DNA from: Mucilaginibacter sp. OK283
GTDB taxonomy: Bacteria > Bacteroidota > Bacteroidia > Sphingobacteriales > Sphingobacteriaceae
Assembly: GCF_900110415.1 (NCBI RefSeq)
Contig: NZ_FODR01000007.1
Coordinates: 1-64,000 of the forward strand
Length of the DNA: 64,000 nt
Reading direction: 5' to 3'
Shown here: one piece after another, positions 25,898-35,877 of the stretch
Layout of the letters: every line of letters starts with the position of its first letter
Position numbering within the stretch: position 1 is the stretch's first letter
The notes under the pieces: generated by a model
What the model was told of the DNA's origin: nothing
The model's database searches: none
What the model saw: the letters and a program-made list of their open reading frames with translations, nothing else
Translations under genes and position numbers: made by a program

Positions 25898-28282
25898 ATG
25901 ATAAAAAATTATTTTAAAACAGCCTGGCGTAACATTGTAAACAATAAGTTTTACGCGGCCATTAATGTGGCGGGGTTAACCTTTGGGTTAGTGATTGGCC
26001 TGTTTATGCTGCTTTGGGTGCAGGATGAGTTGAGTTTTGATACGTTCAACAAAAAAGGGCCCGGGATATATCGCGTTGGCATTGTGGGCGGTACTGATGA
26101 AAGCAAACAGATATTTACCTCGATTATTGCCCCGCTTGCTACTTACGCCAAAGCCGAGATGCCGGAGGTTACCGATGCCGTGCGGATCAGGAATATTGGC
26201 GTAGCGCCGTTTAAATACAAGGAAAAGAATTTCAGGGAAGATAATTTTGCTTTTACCGATCCTTCATACTTTTCTGTATTTGATTTTAAGCTGGTTGCAG
26301 GCGATAAGAAAAAACCATTCCCGGATAATAATTCGGTAGTGATAACACAGGCTATAGCCAAAAAATACTTTGGCAACGAAGACCCTATAGGCAAGGTGGT
26401 TGTTTTAGGCTTAAACGAAAACCTGAAAGTAACCGGGGTAGTTGCCGATTATCCTGCAAACTCCACCCTAAAATATAACATCCTGCTGCCCATGAGCCGG
26501 TTTAACAAGCTGGCCTACATGGATAGGAAATTAAGCTACGACAATAAAACGTTCATCTCTTCGATGGATGGCGACTGGGCCAATTTTGCATTTGATACTT
26601 ACCTGTTGCTTAAGCCCAATACCGATATTAACCAGGTTACCAAAAAGCTTCGTGCAATACATGAACGCGAACACCCGGTAGATGCGCCCGTGCCTTACCT
26701 TGCGCAGCCACTGTTCCAGATGCATTTGTACAAAGCCGATGGCAGTAACGGAGGTATTGAAACAGTACGCACATTTGCCATTGTGGCCATCTTGATACTG
26801 GTAATAGCCTGCATCAACTACGTAAACCTTTCGACAGCACGATCGATGTTAAGGGCCAAGGAAGTAAGCATGCGCAAAATAATAGGCGCCGGTAAACTGC
26901 AGCTATTTATGCAGTTTATGATTGAAACTACTTTACTGTTTGCCATATCAACCCTGTTTGCCCTTATTTTAATGTATGTGCTGATGCCTATGTACAATAA
27001 CTTCTCGGGCAAGCAATTGCAACTATCTGTAACCAACTACCAGGTTTGGATGTATGTGGTAATTACACTGATAGGCACCTTAGCAGCATCAAGCATTTAC
27101 CCGGCTTTGTTGCTTTCATCTTTTGAGCCATTAAAAGCGCTTAAGGGTAAAGTAACTACGGGTATAGGAAATACCGTTTTCCGGAAGGTACTGGTTGTGG
27201 TTCAGTTCAGCGTTTCTATCGTGCTGATCATCGGCACCCTGGTAATTGGCAGGCAGCTCAATTTTATCCAGAAAAAGGATCTTGGCTATGATAAAGAAAA
27301 CGTGTTTGTGTTTAATATGCGCGATATGAAAACGCATTACGATGCCATTAAACAGGAGTTGCTGAAGCAGCCCGGTATTATATCGGTAACCCGGTCTGGC
27401 AATGATATTATTGAAAACGATAACTGGACAGGCGATAACGACTGGGACGGTAAACCAGCCAAAGCCAACCTGTTTTTTCATCCGATTGCTGCCGACAAGG
27501 ATTTTATATCTTTCTTTAAAATAAAAATGAAGGAGGGGGCAGCCTTTACCGGGGCTATTGCTGATACTACCCGTTTTGTACTAAACGAGGCCGCGGTATC
27601 TGCTATGGGCCTTAAGGATCCGATAGGTAAAAATATCCGCATCCAAAAAATGAAGGGTACCATTAGCGGGGTAGTAAAGGATTTTCACTTCGCATCTATG
27701 CGTAAAAAAATTGAGCCGGCGGTATTGTACTACCGTGCCGACGACTGCTACAAAATATACATTAAAACCACTGGTGCCAATGCACAAAAAGCCATTGCAG
27801 CCGCGCTTACTTCCTGGAAACAATACAATAACGATTCGCCGTTTTCCTATACTTTTTTAGATGACTCGTTTAACCAGCTATACAAAACAGAGCAACGTAC
27901 AGGCTCGCTATTTAACGTGTTTTCGGCCATTGCTATTTTTATATCATGCCTTGGTCTTTTTGGCCTGGCAACCTATTCGGCACAGGTAAAGACCAGGGAG
28001 ATCGGCATCCGCAAGGTATTGGGGTCAAGCGTTGCAGGCATTATCAGGTTGCTGACTACCGAGTTTATTGTACTTATTGCGATCTCTATTTTAATAGCGG
28101 TGCCTGTGGCCTATTACGCCATGGACAAATGGCTGCAGGATTATGCTTACCGGATTACCATAACCGCCTGGATTTTCCTGATGGCCGGCTTTGGTGCAAC
28201 GGCAATAGCCCTGCTAACCATCAGCATACAATCGGTAAAAGCCGCTTTGGCCAACCCGGTTAAGAGCCTTCGTAGTGAGTAG
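25898..28282 (+). CDS. FtsX/MacB-like ABC transporter permease, P11
   Basis: Permease of 794 residues. Its first coupling motif, KEVSMRKIIGAG near 321, is the most divergent in the array: Gly of E(I/V)G is replaced by Ser and the next residue by Met. The second, REIGIRKVLGSS near 700, is normal. The first periplasmic domain has AKKYFGNEDPIGK, the second GVVKDFHFASMRKKI. The second half also carries ADDCYKIYIKTTGAN where others have a longer strand. C-terminus ANPVKSLRSE. Confidence 0.94.
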   Translation: MIKNYFKTAWRNIVNNKFYAAINVAGLTFGLVIGLFMLLWVQDELSFDTFNKKGPGIYRVGIVGGTDESKQIFTSIIAPLATYAKAEMPEVTDAVRIRNIGVAPFKYKEKNFREDNFAFTDPSYFSVFDFKLVAGDKKKPFPDNNSVVITQAIAKKYFGNEDPIGKVVVLGLNENLKVTGVVADYPANSTLKYNILLPMSRFNKLAYMDRKLSYDNKTFISSMDGDWANFAFDTYLLLKPNTDINQVTKKLRAIHEREHPVDAPVPYLAQPLFQMHLYKADGSNGGIETVRTFAIVAILILVIACINYVNLSTARSMLRAKEVSMRKIIGAGKLQLFMQFMIETTLLFAISTLFALILMYVLMPMYNNFSGKQLQLSVTNYQVWMYVVITLIGTLAASSIYPALLLSSFEPLKALKGKVTTGIGNTVFRKVLVVVQFSVSIVLIIGTLVIGRQLNFIQKKDLGYDKENVFVFNMRDMKTHYDAIKQELLKQPGIISVTRSGNDIIENDNWTGDNDWDGKPAKANLFFHPIAADKDFISFFKIKMKEGAAFTGAIADTTRFVLNEAAVSAMGLKDPIGKNIRIQKMKGTISGVVKDFHFASMRKKIEPAVLYYRADDCYKIYIKTTGANAQKAIAAALTSWKQYNNDSPFSYTFLDDSFNQLYKTEQRTGSLFNVFSAIAIFISCLGLFGLATYSAQVKTREIGIRKVLGSSVAGIIRLLTTEFIVLIAISILIAVPVAYYAMDKWLQDYAYRITITAWIFLMAGFGATAIALLTISIQSVKAALANPVKSLRSE

Positions 28283-28374
28283 TGAGTGGGCAGTTGTGAG
28301 TTTGCAGTAAGCAGCGGGGAGTTCACTACAAAGTTATGAAGCGATAAGTACCAATGAACTAATGAACCAATAGG
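28283..28374. repeat. intergenic repeat spacer, copy B
   Basis: The 92-bp P11-P12 spacer is nearly identical to the 92-bp P12-P13 spacer; I count one difference in the central part and a few in the last 15 bp. It also matches the P1-P2 spacer. The shared block begins at the stop codon and includes GAGCCTTCGTAGTGAGTAG at the gene end. Confidence 0.92.
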
Positions 28375-30801
28375 ATGATAAAAAACTACATTAAAACGGC
28401 GTTTCGTACGCTCAAGAAAAACCTGGGTTTTACGGCTATTAATGTTTTGGGGCTGGCCCTTGGGCTGGCTACTTGTTTGCTGATTGTTTTTTATGTGGTA
28501 GATGAGCTGAGTTACGACAGGTTTAATACAAAGACCGACAGGATATATCGAATCAATAACGATATCAAGTTTGGTGGCAACGATCAGTCGTACGCCAGTT
28601 CGCCCGCGCCGTTAGCGGCAGCTTTAGTGGCCGATTTGCCCGAAGTAGAGAAATCCGTGCGGCTAATAAACAGGGGAGGCTACAACGTAAAGAAAGGCAA
28701 CCAAAATATTAAGGAAAACCAGATGCTGTTTGCCGACGCTACACTTTTTGACGTGTTTACATTCCCGATGATAGCCGGCGACCCGCATAAGGCTTTGGTC
28801 GACCCGCATACCGTGGTAATTAATGAAACCGTTGCCAGGCGTTATTTTAATGATCCGTTACTGGCAGTTGGCAAAACGCTTACATTTAATGATAGCATAC
28901 TTTATAAAGTAACCGGGGTTATAAAAGATATCCCGAAGCAGTCGCACTTTAATTTCGGTTTCTTTTTATCAATGAGCACCCTTGCCGAAAGTAAGGATGA
29001 CGCCTGGTTCAGCAACAATTTTAATACTTATGTTTTATTGCGTGAAGGGGCCGATCCGCAGAAATTTAAAGCCAAATTACCATTGCTAATGCGTAAGTAT
29101 GCCGGCCCGCAGCTGCAAAGTATACTTCACATCACTTTCGATCAGTTTGAAAAAGCAGGTAATAAGTACCAGCTTAATTTAATTGCGTTAAAAGACATTC
29201 ATCTAAAATCAAACGCTGTATCAGAACTTGCGCCCAATGGCAATATTCAGTACGTATACATTTTTACAGCGGTGGCTATTTTTATATTGCTTATAGCCTG
29301 TGTAAACTTCATGAACCTATCTACCGCCCGGTCATCAAACCGGGCGCGCGAGGTTGGGGTACGTAAAGTGTTGGGCTCGCCACGTAAATACCTTATTTTT
29401 CAGTTTTTGGCCGAGTCGGTGATGGTTACGTTTATAGCGGCGGTGCTGGCTATAATTACGGCTTATTTATTTATGCCCGTGTTTAACAACATGGCCGATA
29501 AATCATTTAGTTTCAATATCGGCGCATTAAGCTGGCTGTTGCCGGGCATGTTGGCGGCAGTATTAATTATTGGCTGTTTGGCCGGTTTTTATCCGGCTTT
29601 CTTCCTTTCGGCATTTCAGCCTATCGAGGTGTTAAAAGGTAAGCTGGCCAATGGTTTTAAAGGTAGTTGGTTAAGAAGTTTCCTGGTAGTGTTCCAGTTT
29701 TCGATATCTATTTTCCTGATTATTGGTACCCTGGTTATTTATAACCAGTTAAAATATATCCAAAGTAAAGATCTGGGCTATAGCCGTAACCAGGTAATGA
29801 TTATACATGGTATTTATGAAATGGGCGCACAGGCCGCCACATTTAAAAACGAAGTAAAGCAGTTGCCGGGCGTAATTAACGCCACCATGACAGGTTTTTT
29901 GCCAACTATGGACTACCGTAACAGCAGCAGCGTTTTCCCCGATCGTAACCTTGACCAAAAGAAGGCAGTGCTGGCGCAAACCTGGATGGTTGACGAAGAT
30001 TACATAGGCACTCTTGGTTTGAAACTGGTAAAGGGGCGCAATTTTAATAAACAAATGGGCACAGATACCGCGTCGATGATCATTAATGAAACAGCGGCAA
30101 AACTGATGGATGTGGCCGATCCGGTTAACAAAATGCTGTACGTTCCGCAGGATAATATGGCCAAGGTTTGGAAGGGATACCGGATAGTTGGGGAGATAAA
30201 AGATTTTAATTTCAATTCATTAAAAACCAACATCAGCCCGGTAGTATTGATGTACGGCGAAGACAGAGGGGCCTTAAGCCTGAAAGTAAAGACGGCCAAC
30301 ATTACAACACTGATGGGCCTTGTCAAAAGCAAATGGAAATCTGTTGCGCCCAACCGCGAGTTTAACTACTCGTTTATGGACGATGATTTTGATGCCACCT
30401 ATCGCGCCGAGCAGCGCATGGGCACCATAGCCATTGTATTTACCACCCTGGCCATTATTATTGCCTGCCTTGGCCTGTTTGGCCTTGCCGCTTACGCTGC
30501 CGAGCAGCGCAGCAAAGAAATAGGCATCCGCAAAGTATTGGGTGCCGAAGTAAGTACCATTGTAGCTATGCTGAGCAAAGATTTTATTAAACTGGTACTG
30601 ATAGCCATTTTGGTGGCAACGCCCCTGGCCTGGCTGGCTATGCACCAATGGCTGCAAAGCTTTGCCTACCGCCAAAACATTCAATGGTGGGTAATTGCAG
30701 TATCGGCTTTCCTGGCTGTTTTTATAGCTTTCGCCACTATCAGTTTTCAATCCATCAAAGCGGCGTTGAGTAACCCGGTGAAGAGCCTTCGTAGTGAGTA
30801 G
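28375..30801 (+). CDS. FtsX/MacB-like ABC transporter permease, P12
   Basis: Permease of 808 residues. First coupling motif REVGVRKVLGSP near 325, second KEIGIRKVLGAE near 713. The first periplasmic domain has ARRYFNDPLLAVGK, with an extra residue and no Gly-Asn; the second has MGTDTASMIINET, an insertion LYVPQDNMAKVWKGY, then GEIKDFNFNSLKTNI. C-terminus SNPVKSLRSE. It is flanked on both sides by near-identical spacers, a structure prone to recombination that could delete or duplicate the gene. Confidence 0.94.
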   Translation: MIKNYIKTAFRTLKKNLGFTAINVLGLALGLATCLLIVFYVVDELSYDRFNTKTDRIYRINNDIKFGGNDQSYASSPAPLAAALVADLPEVEKSVRLINRGGYNVKKGNQNIKENQMLFADATLFDVFTFPMIAGDPHKALVDPHTVVINETVARRYFNDPLLAVGKTLTFNDSILYKVTGVIKDIPKQSHFNFGFFLSMSTLAESKDDAWFSNNFNTYVLLREGADPQKFKAKLPLLMRKYAGPQLQSILHITFDQFEKAGNKYQLNLIALKDIHLKSNAVSELAPNGNIQYVYIFTAVAIFILLIACVNFMNLSTARSSNRAREVGVRKVLGSPRKYLIFQFLAESVMVTFIAAVLAIITAYLFMPVFNNMADKSFSFNIGALSWLLPGMLAAVLIIGCLAGFYPAFFLSAFQPIEVLKGKLANGFKGSWLRSFLVVFQFSISIFLIIGTLVIYNQLKYIQSKDLGYSRNQVMIIHGIYEMGAQAATFKNEVKQLPGVINATMTGFLPTMDYRNSSSVFPDRNLDQKKAVLAQTWMVDEDYIGTLGLKLVKGRNFNKQMGTDTASMIINETAAKLMDVADPVNKMLYVPQDNMAKVWKGYRIVGEIKDFNFNSLKTNISPVVLMYGEDRGALSLKVKTANITTLMGLVKSKWKSVAPNREFNYSFMDDDFDATYRAEQRMGTIAIVFTTLAIIIACLGLFGLAAYAAEQRSKEIGIRKVLGAEVSTIVAMLSKDFIKLVLIAILVATPLAWLAMHQWLQSFAYRQNIQWWVIAVSAFLAVFIAFATISFQSIKAALSNPVKSLRSE

Positions 30802-30893
30802 TGAGTGGGCAGTTGTGAGTTTGCAGTAAGCAGCGGGGAGCTCACTACAAAGTTATGAAGCGATAAGTACCAATGAACTAATGAACAAATAAA
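30802..30893. repeat. intergenic repeat spacer, copy C
   Basis: The P12-P13 spacer is a near-copy of the P11-P12 spacer (see copy B). It differs by GAGCTCACTAC for GAGTTCACTAC and by the last bases before the start codon. It ends with ACCAATGAACTAATGAAC before P13. Confidence 0.92.
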
Positions 30894-33269
30894 ATGATAC
30901 GTAATTATTTAAAAATAGCCTGGCGAAACCTTTATAAGCAAAAGGTTTTTTCGCTGATCCATATCCTGGGGTTAACCATGGGCATTACGGTGTGCCTCAT
31001 GATTTTCCTGTATATTATGAATGAGTTTAGTGTAGATAAATTTCATAAGCAGGGCAAAAATATTTACCGGGTAATGCGGGGCTTCGATCCGGCGAAACCG
31101 AGGGTCCCATACCTGTCGGGCCCGTATGCGCCGGCATTGCTGAACGATTATCCGCAGGATATTAAGATGGCAGTGCGGGTATCGCCGCAAAATAACCTGG
31201 TATCTTTTGGTGAAAAAGCCTTTAATGAAAAGAAGGTGTATGCCGTAGACGCCGGCTTTTTTAAGCTGTTTACTTTCCCGCTTCTTAAGGGTGATGCCGC
31301 CACAGCGCTTGATAATCCTAATAGTGTGGTGCTTACCGAAACTACCGCAAAAAAATACTTCGGCTCGGCCGATAATGCCATGGGTAAGGTGGTGCAGTTT
31401 GATAAGCAGCTGAACCTGAAAGTTACGGGCGTTGCCAAAGACGTGCCGTCAAACTCGCACCTCGATTTTGATTTGGTGATGCCGATAGCCAACTATACCA
31501 AAAATCCGGGCTTTGATGTATGGATAAACAATGGCTTGTTTGTATATGTGCTTTTAAATGAGCACAGCAGCCCAACTGCGCTCGAACGTCGTTTTACCCA
31601 GTTTATGGATAAGTACATGGGCAAGGATATGCAAAAATTCGGCGCTAAGTTTGATTTATCGCTTACCCCGCTTAACGACATTTATTTTGAGCAATATTCG
31701 GCTTTTGATAATGTAAAGCATGGCGATAAAACGGTAGTATTCATATTTATCTCGATAGCGGCGCTTATCATGCTCATCGCCTGTATCAACTTCATGAACC
31801 TGGCTACCATCAGGGCGGTTGAGCGGTCAAAAGAGGTAGGGATGCGCAAGGTAATGGGCGCGTTACGCAATCATTTAATATGGCAGTTTATTGGCGAGTC
31901 GTTGATGCTGGCCCTCATTTCGCGTGCATTATCAATTGGTCTGCTCCTGGTATTGATGCCATCCTATAGCCAATTACTGGGTTATGATTTAACTGTATCC
32001 TGGAATAGCCTGCCTATCTGGTTATTTCTTTTCGGGGTTATTTTGGTGGTCGGCTTTTTGGCGGGAAGCTACCCGGCTATATTTATGTCGGCGTTTTCGC
32101 CTATACAGGCTTTAAAGGGTAAATTGAAGCTGGGCAAAGGCGGCAGTATTTTCAGGCAGGGATTGGTGGTGCTGCAATTCAGTATTTCGGTGATGCTTAT
32201 CATCGGTACTATTGTGATTGTAAACCAGATGCGTTATATCAAAAGCAAATCATTAGGGTATGATAAGGAACAAACACTGGTGATAAAAATTGATAACAAC
32301 GATATTTATGATCACCGTAAAACTTTTAAAGACGAATTACAAAACTCCGGGGCAGTTTCATCGGTGTCGCTGATGTCTGGCGAGCCCGGTGGTTTTTACG
32401 ATGTGCATGGTTTTGATGCCGAAGGACAGCAAGCCAATTTTATGTCGCGAACAGAGTTTGCCGATTTTGAATACGTAAAAACCTTAGGGTTGAAAATAAT
32501 TGCCGGCCGCGATTTTTCGCCCGCTTTTGCCACCGATACTGCCAACTCAGTACTTATCAACCGTACGGCAGCTAAAGACTTAGGTTTCTTACCGCAGCAG
32601 GCTATCGGCAAATGGATAAAAAACAAAGTGCGTGATGATAAACGGCGAACTATTATTGGTGTAGTAGAGGATTTTAACTTCCTTTCCCTTAAGGAAAATA
32701 TGGACGCCCTGGTGATCTCTCCAAGCGACGACCGTAGGGTGATCGTTATCAAATTAAAGGCAGGCAATATCCCTGCATCGGTGGCAGCGGTTAAAGATAT
32801 ATATACCAAAGTAGCGCCGGTTTACCCATTTGAGTATACGTTTTTAGACCAGAAGTTTGACACTACCTATAAAACAGATATCAGGCAGCAAACCATGCTC
32901 ACTATTTTCTCGGGCCTGGCTATTTTCATCGCCTGCCTGGGTTTATTTGGCCTGGCATCGTTTACAGCAGTCAAGCGCACTAAAGAAATTGGTGTGCGTA
33001 AAGTATTAGGCTCATCGGTACAAAGCATTTTGATATTGATCTCGAAAGATCTGCTTAAACCGGTATTCCTGGCAACAGTTATAGCAATGCCTATTGGTTA
33101 CTATTGCATGAATAAATGGCTGCAAACCTTTGCTTATAAAACGCCTTTGCATTGGTGGATATTTGTATTAGCCGCGTTTATCACGTTTATCATCGCCGTA
33201 TTAACCATTAGCTTCCAGTCGCTTAAAGCAGCAATGATGAACCCGGTAAGGAGTTTGAGGAGCGAGTAA
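30894..33269 (+). CDS. FtsX/MacB-like ABC transporter permease, P13
   Basis: Permease of 791 residues. First coupling motif KEVGMRKVMGAL near 312, second KEIGVRKVLGSS near 697. The first periplasmic domain has AKKYFGSADNAMGK; the second has GEPGGFYDVHGFD, FATDTANSVLINRT and GVVEDFNFLSLKENM. The third membrane segment begins LISRALSIGLLLVLM, with an Arg inside the hydrophobic stretch that the others lack. C-terminus MNPVRSLRSE. Confidence 0.94.
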   Translation: MIRNYLKIAWRNLYKQKVFSLIHILGLTMGITVCLMIFLYIMNEFSVDKFHKQGKNIYRVMRGFDPAKPRVPYLSGPYAPALLNDYPQDIKMAVRVSPQNNLVSFGEKAFNEKKVYAVDAGFFKLFTFPLLKGDAATALDNPNSVVLTETTAKKYFGSADNAMGKVVQFDKQLNLKVTGVAKDVPSNSHLDFDLVMPIANYTKNPGFDVWINNGLFVYVLLNEHSSPTALERRFTQFMDKYMGKDMQKFGAKFDLSLTPLNDIYFEQYSAFDNVKHGDKTVVFIFISIAALIMLIACINFMNLATIRAVERSKEVGMRKVMGALRNHLIWQFIGESLMLALISRALSIGLLLVLMPSYSQLLGYDLTVSWNSLPIWLFLFGVILVVGFLAGSYPAIFMSAFSPIQALKGKLKLGKGGSIFRQGLVVLQFSISVMLIIGTIVIVNQMRYIKSKSLGYDKEQTLVIKIDNNDIYDHRKTFKDELQNSGAVSSVSLMSGEPGGFYDVHGFDAEGQQANFMSRTEFADFEYVKTLGLKIIAGRDFSPAFATDTANSVLINRTAAKDLGFLPQQAIGKWIKNKVRDDKRRTIIGVVEDFNFLSLKENMDALVISPSDDRRVIVIKLKAGNIPASVAAVKDIYTKVAPVYPFEYTFLDQKFDTTYKTDIRQQTMLTIFSGLAIFIACLGLFGLASFTAVKRTKEIGVRKVLGSSVQSILILISKDLLKPVFLATVIAMPIGYYCMNKWLQTFAYKTPLHWWIFVLAAFITFIIAVLTISFQSLKAAMMNPVRSLRSE

Positions 33270-33389
33270 GTTTTTAGTATCAAGTAGTAAGTATCAAGAC
33301 AAATACGGTTTCGATTTTGGGATTTGGAACTTTAAAGTTTAAGGTTTTGTAATTAGAGTTTAGGATTTAGAAATTATCATTTAAAAAAT
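33270..33389. other. P13-P14 spacer with TATCAAG and TTTAGGATTTAG words
   Basis: The first part holds TAGTATCAAGTAGTAAGTAT and TCAAGAC, a word set that recurs at 59771-59803 upstream of speA. The second part (about 33310-33380) is of the TTTAAGGTTTTGTAATTAGA and GTTTAGGATTTAGAA type, as before P1 and P7. No terminator is seen. Confidence 0.65.
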
Positions 33390-35771
33390 ATGAATACCAA
33401 ATTAGCGTGGCGTAATTTAAAAAAGAACAAGCTTTATGCGTTTGTAAATATCCTGGGTTTAACGGTTGGTATTGCCAGCTGCCTGCTTATAGGCATCTAC
33501 GTAAAGCACGAAACAAGTTACGATAAGTTTCACGTTAACGCCGATAGGATAGTGCGGGCAACTATGGAATATAACACGGCTGATGGACCACAAAGCATAG
33601 CCGTTAGCGGTACTAAAGCTGGCCCGGAATTTAAGCGGGTGTTGCCCAGGGTGAAGGATTATGTACGAACGTTTAAATCAAACAGGGTAATTGGTTATAA
33701 TAACCAGGTATTCGACGAAAAAGGCATTTTATATGCCGATGCTAATTTCTTCAAAGTATTTTCATTTAATTTAGCTAAAGGCGATATCTCATCGGCTTTA
33801 AGTGCTCCGGATAAAATTGTGATCACTCAAAAATCGGCTGCGAAATATTTTGGCAACCAGGATGCATTGGGCAAAGTATTGAAAGTTGGCTCAAAAAACT
33901 TCACTGTATCGGCAATAGCTGAAAATGTGCCCAGTAATTCGCAAATACAGTTTGATTTTGTACTGCCATTTAGTCTTTATATGGATATGAACGGGCCGGA
34001 GCAATGGTGGACAGCCAATAACATGACTTATTTGCTGCTTAACGATAAAGCTTCACCTGCTGAATTGCAAAAACAGGTATCGGCTTACATGGTGAATACG
34101 GTAAGCAAAAAAGAACTAAAAATGGATGGCAACCATTATCTTACTTACAATTTGCAGCCTTTAACAGATATACATTTAAAATCAAACCTGGCTGATGAAT
34201 TTGAGCCGGTTGGCAGCATAACATACATCTACGTTCTTTTAATTGTAGCCTTATTAATATTGATAATAGGTTGTGTAAATTATGTTAATCTTGCTATCGC
34301 CCAATCCGCAGGCCGGGGTGCCGAAATTGGTGTACGCAAAGTTATGGGTGCCGGCAATGGCGAATTATTTTGGCAATTCATTGTTGAATCCGTATTTACA
34401 GCGGTTATAGCTGCACTATTGGCCATTGCGCTGGCGGCGTTGGTTTTGCCTTTGTTCAACCAAATATCGGGCAAACAACTTGAAGCTGCCACCTTAGTCA
34501 ACCCCCTCATACTTTTGGGCCTTGTGGCATTAAGTTTATTGGTAGGTTTTGCAGCGGGGGCTTATCCTGCATTGTTATTATCAAATGCTAAGCTGGTAAA
34601 AATATTAAAATCGGGGTTCTCATTTACATCCGGTCAAAATGTACGTAAATCGTTAATAGTTTTCCAGTTTGCGATCTCGGTATTTTTGATCATATCTACC
34701 ATCGTGATACTGCAGCAATTATCATACATCCGCAATAAGGATATTGGTTACAGCAAAAGCAACATGGTAGTACTGCCTATAGATGCGAAGATGTTACCGC
34801 AGTTGGATGCAATAAAAAAAGCAATGAGCGGTATTCCCGGTGTGCAATCAGTAGCGGCTGCTAATGACGAACCTATAAATGTTGGCTGGGGCGATGGTAT
34901 AAACACCAATGATGGTAAAAATATTTCTGTAAATGCTATCCCTGTTGACGAGGATTTTATAAAAACAATGCGGCTCAAACTAATTTCGGGAAGTGATTAT
35001 ACCCATGCGGATTTGCTATTGCTGGATACTACAAATCAACGTAAAAATTATCATTACACCTTTATGCTGAATGAGTCGGCGGTAAAAGCATTAGGCTGGA
35101 CTCCAGAGCAGGCTATTGGCAAAACTATATCAAAGGGGGTAACCGGAACAATAAAAGGCGTGATAAAAGACTTTAATTTTAAATCATTCCATGACCAGAT
35201 CACGCCCCTGATCTTATTCCTGGACAACGAACAGCTACACCGGATGTTTGTGAAGATAGATGGGAATAGCACAGCCGCAACGTTGGCACAAATTGGTAAG
35301 GTATGGAAAGATAGGGTTAGCCACCGTCCGTTTGATTATCGCTTTTTGGATGATGATTATGATGCGTTATACCGTACCGAACAGCGTACGGCAGGTGTAT
35401 TCACTACCTTTTCTGCATTGGCTATAATGTTGGCCTGCTTAGGTTTGTTTGCCATTACAGCCTTTGCCGTTGTACAACGCACCAAAGAGATAGGCATCCG
35501 CAAAGTGTTGGGTGCGAGCATTGCCAATATTATTTTGCTGATAGCCAAAGATTTTTTAGCGCTGGTGATTATTGCCACGGTTATTGCATCACCCATTGCC
35601 TGGTACATATCCGGCAAATGGCTGCAGAATTTTGCCTATCGTATTGATATACAATGGTGGGTGTTTATAGTAACAGGTGTTGCAGCCTTATTGGTAGCCG
35701 CTGTTACGGTAAGCATACAATCAACCAAAGCCGCGTTGGCCAACCCGGTAAAAAGCCTGAAGAGTGAGTAG
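33390..35771 (+). CDS. FtsX/MacB-like ABC transporter permease, P14
   Basis: Permease of 793 residues with a shortened N-terminus (MNTKLAWRNLKKNK, without the usual IKNYIK). First coupling motif AEIGVRKVMGAG near 311, second KEIGIRKVLGAS near 699. The first periplasmic domain has AAKYFGNQDALGK. The second has an insertion before the NESAVKALGW motif (HADLLLLDTTNQRKNYHY) and then GVIKDFNFKSFHDQI. C-terminus ANPVKSLKSE. Confidence 0.93.
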   Translation: MNTKLAWRNLKKNKLYAFVNILGLTVGIASCLLIGIYVKHETSYDKFHVNADRIVRATMEYNTADGPQSIAVSGTKAGPEFKRVLPRVKDYVRTFKSNRVIGYNNQVFDEKGILYADANFFKVFSFNLAKGDISSALSAPDKIVITQKSAAKYFGNQDALGKVLKVGSKNFTVSAIAENVPSNSQIQFDFVLPFSLYMDMNGPEQWWTANNMTYLLLNDKASPAELQKQVSAYMVNTVSKKELKMDGNHYLTYNLQPLTDIHLKSNLADEFEPVGSITYIYVLLIVALLILIIGCVNYVNLAIAQSAGRGAEIGVRKVMGAGNGELFWQFIVESVFTAVIAALLAIALAALVLPLFNQISGKQLEAATLVNPLILLGLVALSLLVGFAAGAYPALLLSNAKLVKILKSGFSFTSGQNVRKSLIVFQFAISVFLIISTIVILQQLSYIRNKDIGYSKSNMVVLPIDAKMLPQLDAIKKAMSGIPGVQSVAAANDEPINVGWGDGINTNDGKNISVNAIPVDEDFIKTMRLKLISGSDYTHADLLLLDTTNQRKNYHYTFMLNESAVKALGWTPEQAIGKTISKGVTGTIKGVIKDFNFKSFHDQITPLILFLDNEQLHRMFVKIDGNSTAATLAQIGKVWKDRVSHRPFDYRFLDDDYDALYRTEQRTAGVFTTFSALAIMLACLGLFAITAFAVVQRTKEIGIRKVLGASIANIILLIAKDFLALVIIATVIASPIAWYISGKWLQNFAYRIDIQWWVFIVTGVAALLVAAVTVSIQSTKAALANPVKSLKSE

Positions 35772-35877
35772 GCAGTTAGCAGTTTTCAGTTGGCTGTTAA
35801 CAGTATTAGCAAGCTGCTGGATGTTGCAGCTAAAATTGAAGGGATAAGTACCAATGAACTAATGAACCAGTGAACCA
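35772..35877. repeat. P14-P15 spacer with GCAGTT and AATGAAC words
   Basis: It opens with GGCAGTTAGCAGTTTTCAGT and related words, as in the P2-P3 spacer, and ends GGGATAAGTACCAATGAACT, as in copies A-C. The final AATGAAC word supplies the ATG of P15 itself. Confidence 0.7.
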
